From Planctomycetota bacterium (lineage in GTDB: Bacteria; Planctomycetota; Planctomycetia; Pirellulales; PNKZ01), in assembly GCA_018242585.1 (NCBI GenBank), contig JAFEBQ010000005.1, positions 62,001 to 126,000 of the forward strand: DNA of 64,000 bases, read 5' to 3'. The position numbers were made by a program, and so were the translations under genes. The notes beneath the pieces are model-generated. The model had not been told where the DNA came from and did no database searches. It saw only the letters and a program-made list of their open reading frames with translations. Shown one piece after another: positions 8,209-19,151 of this stretch (position 1 is the first letter of the stretch; every line of letters starts with the position of its first letter).

Positions 8209-8377
8209 CCTTCTCCCCCCGGGAGAAGGTGGCGGCGCTAGCCGACGGATGAGGGTTCCGTGTCAATCTTGTCCGGTACTGTGCGAAGTGAGTCGAACAC
8301 CACTCGATCATCAAAACAGCGAACAACGGTGACCCTCATCCGCCCTTCGGGCACCTTCTCCCGGAGGGAGAAGGGTT
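8209..8377. repeat. Inverted repeat of the CCCTTCTCCC/GAGAAGGGT family, copy A
   Basis: The outer arms read CCCTTCTCCC...GGGAGAAGGT and ACCTTCTCCC...GGGAGAAGGGT. They are followed internally by CGACGGATGAGGGT and facing ACCCTCATCCG. Related copies are at 26685-26817, 29036-29168 and 33684-33821, with a solo right half at 21008-21058. This copy has the longest internal spacer and lies between two minus-strand genes. Confidence 0.8.
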
Positions 8378-8413
8378 TGCGCAGGCTCTGTGATGATGGA
8401 TGTATACCATCAC

Positions 8414-9430
8414 TCACTCCACTGCGCGGACCTGCTCGGGGGCGGCTGCTGGTTCGACCGCGGCGGGGACGGGCTCGCCGCGCGCGTCATTGTACTGATG
8501 ATGCCGCATCAGTTGTTGCACGGCGCACATCATCCAGACCGTGGCGATCAGCGCCGACCAGGCGTTGCGCACGACGTTCGGCTTTTGCCGCCCCAGGGCC
8601 AACGTCGCCAGCCGGTGCATCAGCATCAACGCCGCCACCGTCGCCATCAGAAAGATCGCCGTGGCCCGCATGTCGCGCCCCATGATCAGCTTCCGCGCCG
8701 GTTCGGCCGTCTCCATCACCAACCACAGCCCGGCGCCAATCTGCAGCACCGTCGGCACCACCGCGATCAGGCCGCCGACGCGGCCGTACCGGCGTTCGGC
8801 GTCCCCCGGCGGTTGCTGGCGGCTTTGCAAGGCAAACGTCGTCAACACCAGCCCCGCCACGGCGGCGGCCGCGAACAGAAAGTGAATCGCCAGCGCCATC
8901 ACTTCGCCGTCGGCCAGGCCGCTCGTGACTTTGATCGGCCCCTGGTCCCACATCTCGGGCCGCGTGCTCATCACGTTCAACAACGCGAACAACGTGGGAA
9001 AGTGCCAGGCCGTGTTCAACGCGCCCAACAGGGCCAGCAGCCCGGCACCGATCCGCTTGCCGTTGCCGGCCGTGGCCAACCCAGGACCGACCAGCGCGAA
9101 GTAGACACCGTAGCAGAGGATCGAGAAGACCAACTCGCCGGCGCTAGCGTAGTAGCGCGACGGCGCGATCAGCGCCACCGTCGCGTAGAAAACCTGCGGA
9201 TAGACTTTGGCGACCAGCAGCATCTGCATTAGCCCCGTGGCCGCCGCCAGGATCAACGCCCCCAAGGACCAGCCGGCCATCTGTCGCACCAGCCGACCGG
9301 CCACGACGTCGCCGCCACTGGCCCGGCGTTGCAGCCACAGACAAACGAACGGCCCGCCGGTCGCCAGATTGGCCAACAGCAAGTGACCGGCCAACACGGT
9401 GATCAGCAACAGCAGCAAAAATGTTCCCAA
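8414..9430 (-). CDS. Polytopic membrane protein of unknown function
   Basis: I place the start at the TTG at 9430: AAGGAA lies 8 bases upstream and the product then opens directly with a hydrophobic helix (TFLLLLLITVLAGHLLLANLA). About eight to nine membrane segments follow over 338 residues, separated by short loops, ending in an acidic Pro/Ala tail. Several helices carry His or Met (for example MALAIHFLF, NTAWHFPTLFALL, LMHRLATLALG), which could be haem or metal ligands, but no established respiratory-subunit motif is complete. It is divergent from the creatininase operon, with 518 bp between. The function is not recognised; a role in respiratory or redox membrane chemistry is a guess. Confidence 0.72.
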   Translation of the reverse strand: MGTFLLLLLITVLAGHLLLANLATGGPFVCLWLQRRASGGDVVAGRLVRQMAGWSLGALILAAATGLMQMLLVAKVYPQVFYATVALIAPSRYYASAGELVFSILCYGVYFALVGPGLATAGNGKRIGAGLLALLGALNTAWHFPTLFALLNVMSTRPEMWDQGPIKVTSGLADGEVMALAIHFLFAAAAVAGLVLTTFALQSRQQPPGDAERRYGRVGGLIAVVPTVLQIGAGLWLVMETAEPARKLIMGRDMRATAIFLMATVAALMLMHRLATLALGRQKPNVVRNAWSALIATVWMMCAVQQLMRHHQYNDARGEPVPAAVEPAAAPEQVRAVE

Positions 9431-9670
9431 GATCGGTTCCTTCTGGCGTGGTGCGACGACAATGACGTTCGAGCAAATCCAGCGGAGGCTGGCCGCGTGA
9501 GGCTCGATTCTAAACCGCCGCCTGTCGGAAATGAAAGGGAATCGACCGTGGGCGTGAATACCGCGCGCTTTCACGGCGAAGTTTCGGCAAGAATGCTAGC
9601 GCGATCGTGCGTGCAAAAGGACATGGACTCGCAATTAACGAAGTCGCAAGCCCGCGATCAAATCTACGTA

Positions 9671-9702
9671 GCGCGGCGCGCGATTCGCTTCGCGCGCCGC
9701 GC
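9671..9702. repeat. Strong 13-bp-arm hairpin in the 9431-9948 divergent intergenic region
   Basis: GCGCGGCGCGCGA at 9671-9683 pairs perfectly with 9690-9702 around a 6-nt loop. It lies in a 518-bp gene-free interval between divergent genes. The same interval contains a GTCAGTGGTCCGTGGT motif near 9780 and reverse-oriented relatives at 9917-9943, just before the creatininase start. I see no reading frame with protein character here. Confidence 0.6.
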
Positions 9703-9948
9703 GGGTCTACGAGCTGCCGCCTGACGCGTCGAGCAAGCCTGGGCCCGCGAGCAAGTGACGGGCGCGTCCGTGGTCGGTTGTCAGTGGTCCGTGGTGGGAG
9801 GAATCGCAGGGAATCACGCGGTTCCGCCAGGCAGTCAGTTTTGAGTTCACTTTTGCCGAGCCACGGTTTAGCATGCCGACTGGCAGCCTGCCGCAGCAGC
9901 AACCGCGCTTCGCACAACTGACCACTGACCACGGACAACTGACCCACC

Positions 9949-10707
9949 ATGCTCCTTGCCGAAATGACCTGGCCGGCCGTCAAGGCCCGCGCGCCCGACA
10001 CGCCCGTCATCATCCCCGTGGCCGCGCTCGAACAGCACGGCCACCACATGCCCCTGTTCACCGATAGCCTGCTATTGGGCGAAGTCGTCCGCCGCGCGCA
10101 CGAGCCGCTGGCCGAGCGGGCGATCTTCGCCCCACTGCAATGGCTGGGCAATTCGGATCATCACCTCGACTATGCGGGCACATTGTCGGCCCCGCCGCGG
10201 TTGTACCTGGACTTGCTCAATGGCCTGCTCGAGAACCTGATCCATCACGGCTTTCGTCGGCTGCTGATCGTCAACGGCCACGGCGGCAACACCATCCCTG
10301 GGCAACAAGCGGTCTTTGAAACGCGCCAGCGGCACCGCGGGCGGAGCGACTTGCTGCTGCTGTTCGCCACCTATTGGTCGCTGGGCGGCAAGCCGGCCGA
10401 AGTGAACCCCAACCTTCAACAGCAGAGCATGGGTCACGCCTGTGAATGGGAAACGTCGATGATGCTGCGGATTCGTCCCGACCTGGTCGGGCCGCTCGAT
10501 CGGCTGGAAGCCGTCTCGCGCGACTTCTCGTTCGAGCCGGCCTATCACGGCTGGGTCACGCAAGACCGGAGCGTGCCGGGGCACATGGGTGACCCGCGCC
10601 ACGCCACGGCTGAGAAAGGTGAGACGCTGTTCCAGGTGTTCGCCGCCGACCTGGTGAAGATGGTCGAACGGATGCTGGCCTGGGACGGCCGGAGCTGGCG
10701 CGAATGA
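9949..10707 (+). CDS. Creatininase family amidohydrolase
   Basis: This 252-residue protein has the metal-binding signature of the creatininase superfamily: EQHGHHMPLFTDS with Glu28, His30 and Asp39, GNSDHH in the middle, NGHGGN, and a C-terminal GHACEWETS whose Glu completes the site. Members hydrolyse cyclic amides such as creatinine or act on pterin and flavin precursors (FAPy, MftE, ArfB lineages), so the substrate cannot be assigned. The gene ends in ATGA, overlapping the start of an MFS transporter, so enzyme and transporter are translationally coupled. That suggests the transporter imports the substrate of this enzyme or exports its product. Confidence 0.9.
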   Translation: MLLAEMTWPAVKARAPDTPVIIPVAALEQHGHHMPLFTDSLLLGEVVRRAHEPLAERAIFAPLQWLGNSDHHLDYAGTLSAPPRLYLDLLNGLLENLIHHGFRRLLIVNGHGGNTIPGQQAVFETRQRHRGRSDLLLLFATYWSLGGKPAEVNPNLQQQSMGHACEWETSMMLRIRPDLVGPLDRLEAVSRDFSFEPAYHGWVTQDRSVPGHMGDPRHATAEKGETLFQVFAADLVKMVERMLAWDGRSWRE

Positions 10708-12110
10708 GCGAGCGCATCGACGAGCAGACTGACGCAGCGGCGGCGGATGCGCGCGAGGCCAATCCCTACGCGCCTCCGCGCGCGCAAGCATCGTCGGGCG
10801 AACCGGTCGCAACGCCCCTGTCCGAGCGTTCGACCGCTTGGCGCTATTACGTCTGCGGCCTGCTACTGTTGGCCACGACGATCAACTATCTCGATCGCCA
10901 GGCCTTGGCCAACACCGGCTTTTTAATCAAGGCCGAACTAGGGCTCAGCAACGAACAGTATGGCGATCTCGAGTTCTGCTTCGGCGTCGCCTTCGCCGTG
11001 GGTGCGCTGTTTTTCGGGTGGCTGGCCGATCGCACCGGCGTGCGCTGGCTCTATCCGGCCGTGCTGCTCCTCTGGTCGGTGATGGGCTATTGCACCGGGC
11101 TGGTCTCGACGTTCGCCGGCCTGCTCTGGTGCCGCACGCTGCTGGGGCTGTTCGAGGCCGGACATTGGCCCTGCGCGCTCAAGACGACGCAACGGTTCCT
11201 CACCCGCCGCGAACGGACGCTGGGCAATAGCATCCTGCAAAGCGGCTCGTCGGTCGGCGCGATCATCACACCGATCCTCGCCTGGGCCTTGGTGACCGAC
11301 GAACCCGGCTCGTGGACCAAACTCTTCAAAGTGGTCGGCCTGACCGGCATGGTCTGGATCTTCTTTTGGCTGACCGCGTTTCGTAAGCGCGATTTCGAAG
11401 GTCCGCCGATCGAGCCCATCGCCGAGTCGAATGACACCACGGCCGAACGTCCGCGTCAGTCGTTCTGGTCGGTGATCTTCAGCGCTCGCTTCGTGGCCTT
11501 GCTCGTGATGGTCTTCGCCATCAACACCTGCTGGCACGTCTTTCGCGTCTGGATGCCGATCTTCCTCTACGAAGGACGCGGCTACGAGAAAGAGTCGAAC
11601 TTCATCTTCAATTCGGCGTTCTATTTCGCGACCGACGTGGGCTGCATCGCGGCCGGCATTGCCACCGTCTGGCTGACCAAGCGAAACTGGGGCGTGAATG
11701 GCGCGCGGTTGTTGGTCTATACCTGCTGCGCCCTCTGCACCGCGACCAGCGTGGCTATCTACTGGCTGCCGGCGGGCTGGGCGCTGACCGCGGTGTTGCT
11801 GACCGTGGCGGCGGGCAGCCTGGGCTTGTTCCCGTGCTATTACTCGTTCAGCCAGGAGCTGTCGATCGAGCATCAAGGCAAGATTTCCGGCGTGCTCGGC
11901 AGCTTTGCCTGGGTCACGGTCGCGGTACTGCACAAGTACAACGGCCGCTTCATCGACGCGGCCCTCAAGCTCGACCCAGCCCACGCGTACGATCTGGGGA
12001 TGATGCTCTCGGGCCTGTGCCCGCTGCTGGGGACCGTGGGGATGCTGCTCCTCTGGAACCGCGGCGGCTCAAAGGAGGATCGCCACGGAGACACCGAGAC
12101 ACGGAGTTAA
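10704..12110 (+). CDS. MFS transporter, ACS (anion:cation symporter) type
   Basis: A polar 50-residue N terminus precedes about 12 predicted membrane helices. NYLDRQALA at the end of helix 1 and the loop 2-3 motif GWLADRTGVRW are typical of the ACS family (hexuronate, glucarate and phthalate transporters), as is GLFEAGHWPCALK in the helix 4 region. The 468-residue length is normal. Its ATG overlaps the stop of the creatininase gene by 4 nt. The last 13 or so residues (KEDRHGDTETRS) come from a dispersed CACGGAGACAC-type repeat that also supplies the stop codon, so the native C terminus was probably a little different. The substrate is likely an organic anion linked to the creatininase-family enzyme. 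Confidence 0.9.
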   Translation: MSERIDEQTDAAAADAREANPYAPPRAQASSGEPVATPLSERSTAWRYYVCGLLLLATTINYLDRQALANTGFLIKAELGLSNEQYGDLEFCFGVAFAVGALFFGWLADRTGVRWLYPAVLLLWSVMGYCTGLVSTFAGLLWCRTLLGLFEAGHWPCALKTTQRFLTRRERTLGNSILQSGSSVGAIITPILAWALVTDEPGSWTKLFKVVGLTGMVWIFFWLTAFRKRDFEGPPIEPIAESNDTTAERPRQSFWSVIFSARFVALLVMVFAINTCWHVFRVWMPIFLYEGRGYEKESNFIFNSAFYFATDVGCIAAGIATVWLTKRNWGVNGARLLVYTCCALCTATSVAIYWLPAGWALTAVLLTVAAGSLGLFPCYYSFSQELSIEHQGKISGVLGSFAWVTVAVLHKYNGRFIDAALKLDPAHAYDLGMMLSGLCPLLGTVGMLLLWNRGGSKEDRHGDTETRS

Positions 12111-12171
12111 GCACGGAGGGGGAAGAGGGCGAGGAGGGGAGTGCCGAGAAATGAACCAATTGGGCAGAAGC

Positions 12172-12235
12172 GTAGGTCAGGCCTTGGCCTGACAACATTG
12201 TGGCCACAACAACGTCAGGCCAAGGCCTGACCTAC
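12172..12235. repeat. Long palindrome GTAGGTCAGGCCTTGGCCTGAC...GTCAGGCCAAGGCCTGACCTAC, copy 1
   Basis: Two 22-bp arms are exact inverses around a 20-nt spacer, and each arm itself contains the palindrome TCAGGCC..GGCCTGA. A second copy with the same arms and a different spacer lies at 20843-20906. No coding sequence overlaps it. Confidence 0.85.
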
Positions 12236-12241
12236 GCCTTA

Positions 12242-12267
12242 ACTGAGGCACGGAGTTAAGCACGGAG
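12242..12267. repeat. Left arm of perfect 26-bp inverted repeat bounding a low-GC pocket
   Basis: The sequence begins ACTGAGGCACGG and ends TTAAGCACGGAG. Its exact reverse complement occurs at 13028-13053. A third, slightly divergent copy is at 12092-12117, overlapping the 3' end of the MFS gene. Confidence 0.85.
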
Positions 12268-12321
12268 AGTTTGCCTTATCTTGTAAGGTTTTTTCATGCG
12301 CGGTCAAATAGGGTTATGGAT

Positions 12322-12573
12322 ATGAGTGACGAGAAGGCAATTGAGTTCACGCCGGAAGAGCTTGCGAAGATGCAGGCGTCTTACACTCGCAGAATGCGAT
12401 TCTACCGCCTCTGTTGGGTGCTGTGGATTTTTGGGGCGATTCTGATCGTGCTTAACTGGGGTAATATCGTATCGCCAACAATCGGATGGATTGGGTTTGG
12501 CGTAGCGATGACGGGCACAGTGCTCTCTTTCTTGACGCACTTGCCATCGGGCAAGCGCGATCTATTCTCATGA
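12322..12573 (+). CDS. Small two-TM membrane protein
   Basis: The ATG at 12322 has AGGG eight bases upstream and gives 83 residues. An acidic N-terminal helix (EKAIEFTPEELAKMQASY) is followed by two hydrophobic segments (about residues 30-48 and 53-73), then a short SGKRDLFS tail, so both termini are probably cytoplasmic. Base composition is visibly more AT-rich than the flanking genes, with codons such as ATA, TTA and AGA that are rare nearby. Together with the next small membrane gene it occupies a pocket bounded by inverted repeats. I do not recognise the family. Confidence 0.6.
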   Translation: MSDEKAIEFTPEELAKMQASYTRRMRFYRLCWVLWIFGAILIVLNWGNIVSPTIGWIGFGVAMTGTVLSFLTHLPSGKRDLFS

Positions 12574-12616
12574 CTTCAGACGCGTAGCTAGTTTGCGCTT
12601 GAAAGGCATTCAAGCA

Positions 12617-12883
12617 GTGATCGTTCTTTTGCTGATTCTGCCTTCGTTGACATTTACAGTCGTTGCACTTGTGGCACATGCGCAGGTACGGCAATTTTGG
12701 CTCGGCTGTTTTCGAGCCACTTCAATCGCCACCATGATTTCAGTTCCCTGGGCGATTTTTTTAGTTCGCCCTTTTAATCTTCTGTCTTTTTGTTCTGTCA
12801 TCGCGTTTCTCGCGCTGGAAGCCTTTCTGGTCTCAGTAATTATTGGATTGGCATATGCAGCGAGTCGACGATTAAGGCTCTGA
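12617..12883 (+). CDS. Small three-TM membrane protein
   Basis: This very hydrophobic protein has about three membrane segments and a basic SRRLRL end. The start is uncertain: I prefer GTG at 12617, with AAGG at reasonable spacing, giving 88 residues; a TTG at 12593 would add eight. Like its neighbour it is AT-rich relative to the surroundings. The gap to the preceding gene is short (43 bp), so the two are probably co-transcribed. No family was recognised. Confidence 0.5.
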   Translation: MIVLLLILPSLTFTVVALVAHAQVRQFWLGCFRATSIATMISVPWAIFLVRPFNLLSFCSVIAFLALEAFLVSVIIGLAYAASRRLRL

Positions 12884-12896
12884 GAAAGAGAACCAT

Positions 12897-12967
12897 GTAG
12901 GGTACGCACCCCGTGCGTACCGCGCGCCAGCACACGCTACCTGGTACGCACAGGTGCGTACCCTACC
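12897..12967. repeat. GGTACGCACCCCGTGCGTACC-type double palindrome, copy 1
   Basis: Two hairpins of the form GTACGCAC-n-GTGCGTAC flank the core GCACACGCT, and the whole is bounded by GTAGG and CCTAC. Copy 2, in opposite orientation and with the same core, is at 20509-20578. A half copy is at 44516-44545. Confidence 0.8.
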
Positions 12968-13027
12968 TTTGCCGCAAGACAGCCCAACGCCTAATCCACC
13001 AGCACCCCCTGATCCCCTTCGCAATTC

Positions 13028-13053
13028 CTCCGTGCTTAACTCCGTGCCTCAGT
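13028..13053. repeat. Right arm of perfect 26-bp inverted repeat
   Basis: This is the exact reverse complement of 12242-12267. The similarity continues outward through GTGTCTCCGTGGC to match the divergent copy at 12081-12117, so the repeat unit is longer than 26 bp. The 760 bp between the arms hold the two small membrane genes and the palindrome at 12897-12967. Confidence 0.85.
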
Positions 13054-13157
13054 GTCTCCGTGGCGGGGTATTGGCGGCATTTGCGTGCAAAACCGTCCGG
13101 CGTGCGTTAGGCTAGAGGCTCCGCATTTGCTCCCTCCCGCCTTGCTCGCCCGGGCCT

Positions 13158-16337
<3,180 letters not shown>

Positions 16338-16341
16338 TCCC

Positions 16342-17823
16342 GTGATTCCTCTCAGCACGAACGATCCTCGCGCCGCGGCTGCGCTGCAAGAAACTCGCCG
16401 CTACTTTCTCGGTCAAGGCGCCTGCGGGCTGGGCGCGGCGGCGTTGGCGATGCTGCTGGGACGCGATCAACTGCTGGCCGCCAACAACACGGCCAGTGCG
16501 CACGGTGGCTTGCCCGAGCTGCCTCATTTTGCGCCGAAAGCCAAACGAGTGATCTACCTGGTCCAGTCGGGCGCGCCGTCGCAGATGGACCTGTTCGACT
16601 ATAAGCCCGAGTTGAAAAAGTTCCGCGGCCAGGAGCTTCCCGATTCGATTCGCCAGGGACAGCGACTGACCGGCATGACCTCGGGGCAAAAGAACTTCCC
16701 CATCGCGCCGTCGATGTTCAAGTTCGCCCAACACGGCCAGAGCGGCGCCTGGGTCAGCGAGCTGATGCCGCACATTGCGAAGGCAGCCGACGAGCTGTGT
16801 TTCATCAAGTCGATGCACACCGAGGCGATCAACCATGACCCGGCCATCACGTTTTTGAACACGGGCGCGCAGTTGGCCGGACGACCCAGCATCGGCGCGT
16901 GGGTGTCGTATGGTCTGGGGAGCGAAAACGACGACCTGCCCGCGTTCGTCAGCATGATCTCGCGCGGCACTGGCCGCGTGAATGATCAGCCGTTGTATGA
17001 CCGCCTGTGGGGGAGTGGCTTCCTGCCGTCGCGTCATCAGGGGGTCAAGTTCCGCAGCGTCGGCGATCCGGTGTTGTACATCTCGAACCCGCCGGGGCTC
17101 AGCGACGCCACGCGACGCCGCATGCTCGACGATCTGGGCGAACTGAACCAGTTGAAGCTTGCCGAGCAAGGCGACCCGGAAATCGCCACGCGGATTGCGC
17201 AGTACGAGCTGGCCTACCGGATGCAAACCTCGGTCCCCGAGTTGACCGACGTGTCCAAGGAACCCGACGCGGTGTTCGAGAGCTACGGGCCCAACTCGCG
17301 CAAGCCGGGCACGTTCGCGGCGAACTGTTTGCTGGCCCGGCGGTTGGTCGAGCGCGGCGTGCGGTTCGTCCAGTTGTTTCACATGGGCTGGGACCAACAC
17401 ACCAACCTGCCGCTGCAAATCCGCGGCCAGTGCAGCGACACCGACCAGGCCTCGGCCGCGCTGGTCAACGACCTGAAGCAGCGCGGACTGCTGGACGACA
17501 CGCTGGTTGTGTGGGGTGGCGAGTTCGGCCGCACGGTTTATTGCCAGGGGAACTTCACGGCCACGAACTATGGCCGCGATCATCACCCGCGCTGCTTCAC
17601 GGTCTGGCTGACCGGAGCCGGCATCAAGCGGGGCATGTCGTACGGCGCGACCGACGATCACAGCTACAACATCGTCAAGGATCCGGTCCACGTACACGAC
17701 CTGAACGCGACGATCCTGCACACGCTGGGCATCGACCACAAGCGGCTGACCTACAAGTTCCAAGGCCGCAACCACCGCCTGACCGACGTCCACGGCGAAG
17801 TGGTCAAAGCGGTACTGGCCTGA
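16342..17823 (+). CDS. DUF1501 exported protein
   Basis: A GTG start lies 4 bp after the upstream PSCyt1/DUF1553 gene. The N terminus has a twin-arginine-like signal, [20 protein letters not shown]. The remaining 460 residues are DUF1501, an alkaline-phosphatase/sulfatase-like fold: [16 protein letters not shown] near the start, [14 protein letters not shown], and a C-terminal [18 protein letters not shown] with conserved His/Asp, followed by [25 protein letters not shown]. His and Asp residues in these segments could bind metal. The usual role is unknown but strictly paired with DUF1549/DUF1553 proteins. Cell location is inferred as periplasmic or outer surface. Confidence 0.93.
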   Translation: MIPLSTNDPRAAAALQETRRYFLGQGACGLGAAALAMLLGRDQLLAANNTASAHGGLPELPHFAPKAKRVIYLVQSGAPSQMDLFDYKPELKKFRGQELPDSIRQGQRLTGMTSGQKNFPIAPSMFKFAQHGQSGAWVSELMPHIAKAADELCFIKSMHTEAINHDPAITFLNTGAQLAGRPSIGAWVSYGLGSENDDLPAFVSMISRGTGRVNDQPLYDRLWGSGFLPSRHQGVKFRSVGDPVLYISNPPGLSDATRRRMLDDLGELNQLKLAEQGDPEIATRIAQYELAYRMQTSVPELTDVSKEPDAVFESYGPNSRKPGTFAANCLLARRLVERGVRFVQLFHMGWDQHTNLPLQIRGQCSDTDQASAALVNDLKQRGLLDDTLVVWGGEFGRTVYCQGNFTATNYGRDHHPRCFTVWLTGAGIKRGMSYGATDDHSYNIVKDPVHVHDLNATILHTLGIDHKRLTYKFQGRNHRLTDVHGEVVKAVLA

Positions 17824-17913
17824 GGCCGGCGACGACGATCGCCATCCGGCGCAACAGCCCTTCTCCCCGAGGGAGAGAAGAGCAATCGCACACCCGGTGA
17901 CAGTTGCAACGTC

Positions 17914-19026
17914 ATGAGCCTCTACACGCGCCTGGTGCGGCCTCTGTTGTTTCGCTGCGATCCCGAGTGGGCGCATCACGCCACGGTCGAAGCGTGTCGC
18001 TGGGCCGCGCGCGTGCCAGGCGTGCCTGCCATGGCGCGACGCTGCTTTGAGTTTCGCGACCCGATGCTCGAAACGACGGTCGCCGGCCTGCGTTTCCACA
18101 ACCCGATGGGGCTGGCCGCCGGCTGGGATAAGAGCGGCCGCGCGCTGGGCATGCTCGGCCACCTGGGCTTTGGCTTCGCGGAAATTGGCTCCATCTCGGC
18201 GGACCCTTCGCCGGGGAACGCGCGGCCGCGGTTGTTCCGCCTGCCCGCTGATCGCGCGATCGTCGTCAACTATGGCCTGCCGAACGACGGCGCGGCCACG
18301 GTGGCGCGCCGCTTGCACGTGCGACAACTCTCCACTGATGTGCCGCTGGGCGTCAACCTGGTCAAAACCAATCGCGGCCCACGCGACGTCGACGACACGC
18401 CCGAGTCGATCATCGCCGACTACGTGACGAGCGCGCGAACTATGCACGCCGCGGCTGATTATCTGATGCTCAACCTCAGTTGCCCAAACGCGGCCGGCGG
18501 CATCGATTTCTTTGCCACTCCGGCGAACATCGGCCGCTTGCTCGACGCGCTCGCGCCGCTGGGCATTCGATGTCCGGTCTGGCTCAAGCTGGCCCCAAGC
18601 GCGGACGAGGCGTTCCTCGATGGCGCGCTCGCTGCCGCCGATCCTCATCGCTTCATCACCGGCTTCAGCTTCAACCTGCCGCCGGGCAAACCCGCCGGGC
18701 TGACGTTACAGACGCCGCGGCGCGTCTGGGCCGATTGGCCCGGCGCGGTCGCGGGGCGTCCGGTGGCCGAAACGATTAATCGCTGCGTGGCGGCGCTCTA
18801 TCGGCGAATGCCGCGGGAGCGCTACGCGATCATCGCCGCCGGCGGCGTCTTCACGGCCGACGACGCCTATGAAAAGATTCGTCTCGGCGCGTCGCTGGTA
18901 CAACTCTATACGGCCCTCGTCCACGAAGGCCCGTCCATCGTTCGTCGCATTAACCAGGGGCTGTGCCAGCTTGCCGCTCGCGACGGTTTTCACAAAGTCA
19001 GCGACGCCATCGGCACGGCTCACTAA
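17914..19026 (+). CDS. pyrD: Dihydroorotate dehydrogenase, class-2-like with class-1-type cysteine
   Basis: The enzyme oxidises dihydroorotate to orotate in pyrimidine synthesis. An N-terminal amphipathic helix pair (LYTRLVRPLLFRCDPEWAHH) is the membrane/quinone module of class 2 enzymes. FMN-barrel motifs follow: FHNPMGLAAGWDK, GFGFAEIGS, PGNARPRLFRL and C-terminal VQLYTALVHEGP. At 370 residues it is a little longer than E. coli PyrD. The catalytic loop reads LNLSCPN with Cys190; class 2 enzymes carry Ser at this point (NISSPN), whereas class 1 carries Cys. The segment after PRLFRL is also divergent (VNYGLPNDGA rather than NRMGFNN). The gene follows the DUF1501 gene by 90 bp. The pyrD assignment is strong, the electron acceptor less so. 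Confidence 0.86.
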   Translation: MSLYTRLVRPLLFRCDPEWAHHATVEACRWAARVPGVPAMARRCFEFRDPMLETTVAGLRFHNPMGLAAGWDKSGRALGMLGHLGFGFAEIGSISADPSPGNARPRLFRLPADRAIVVNYGLPNDGAATVARRLHVRQLSTDVPLGVNLVKTNRGPRDVDDTPESIIADYVTSARTMHAAADYLMLNLSCPNAAGGIDFFATPANIGRLLDALAPLGIRCPVWLKLAPSADEAFLDGALAAADPHRFITGFSFNLPPGKPAGLTLQTPRRVWADWPGAVAGRPVAETINRCVAALYRRMPRERYAIIAAGGVFTADDAYEKIRLGASLVQLYTALVHEGPSIVRRINQGLCQLAARDGFHKVSDAIGTAH

Positions 19027-19151
19027 TTGGTTTTCCTGACTCGTGGCGAACCTTCCGCGCGTGCGAGCGCTCCTACTCAACCAGCCGCCGAGGGTACGGC
19101 TTGTTTCGAACTGCGCGCGACCGCTCGTTCGGTCGCCTAGCTTGAAAAACG

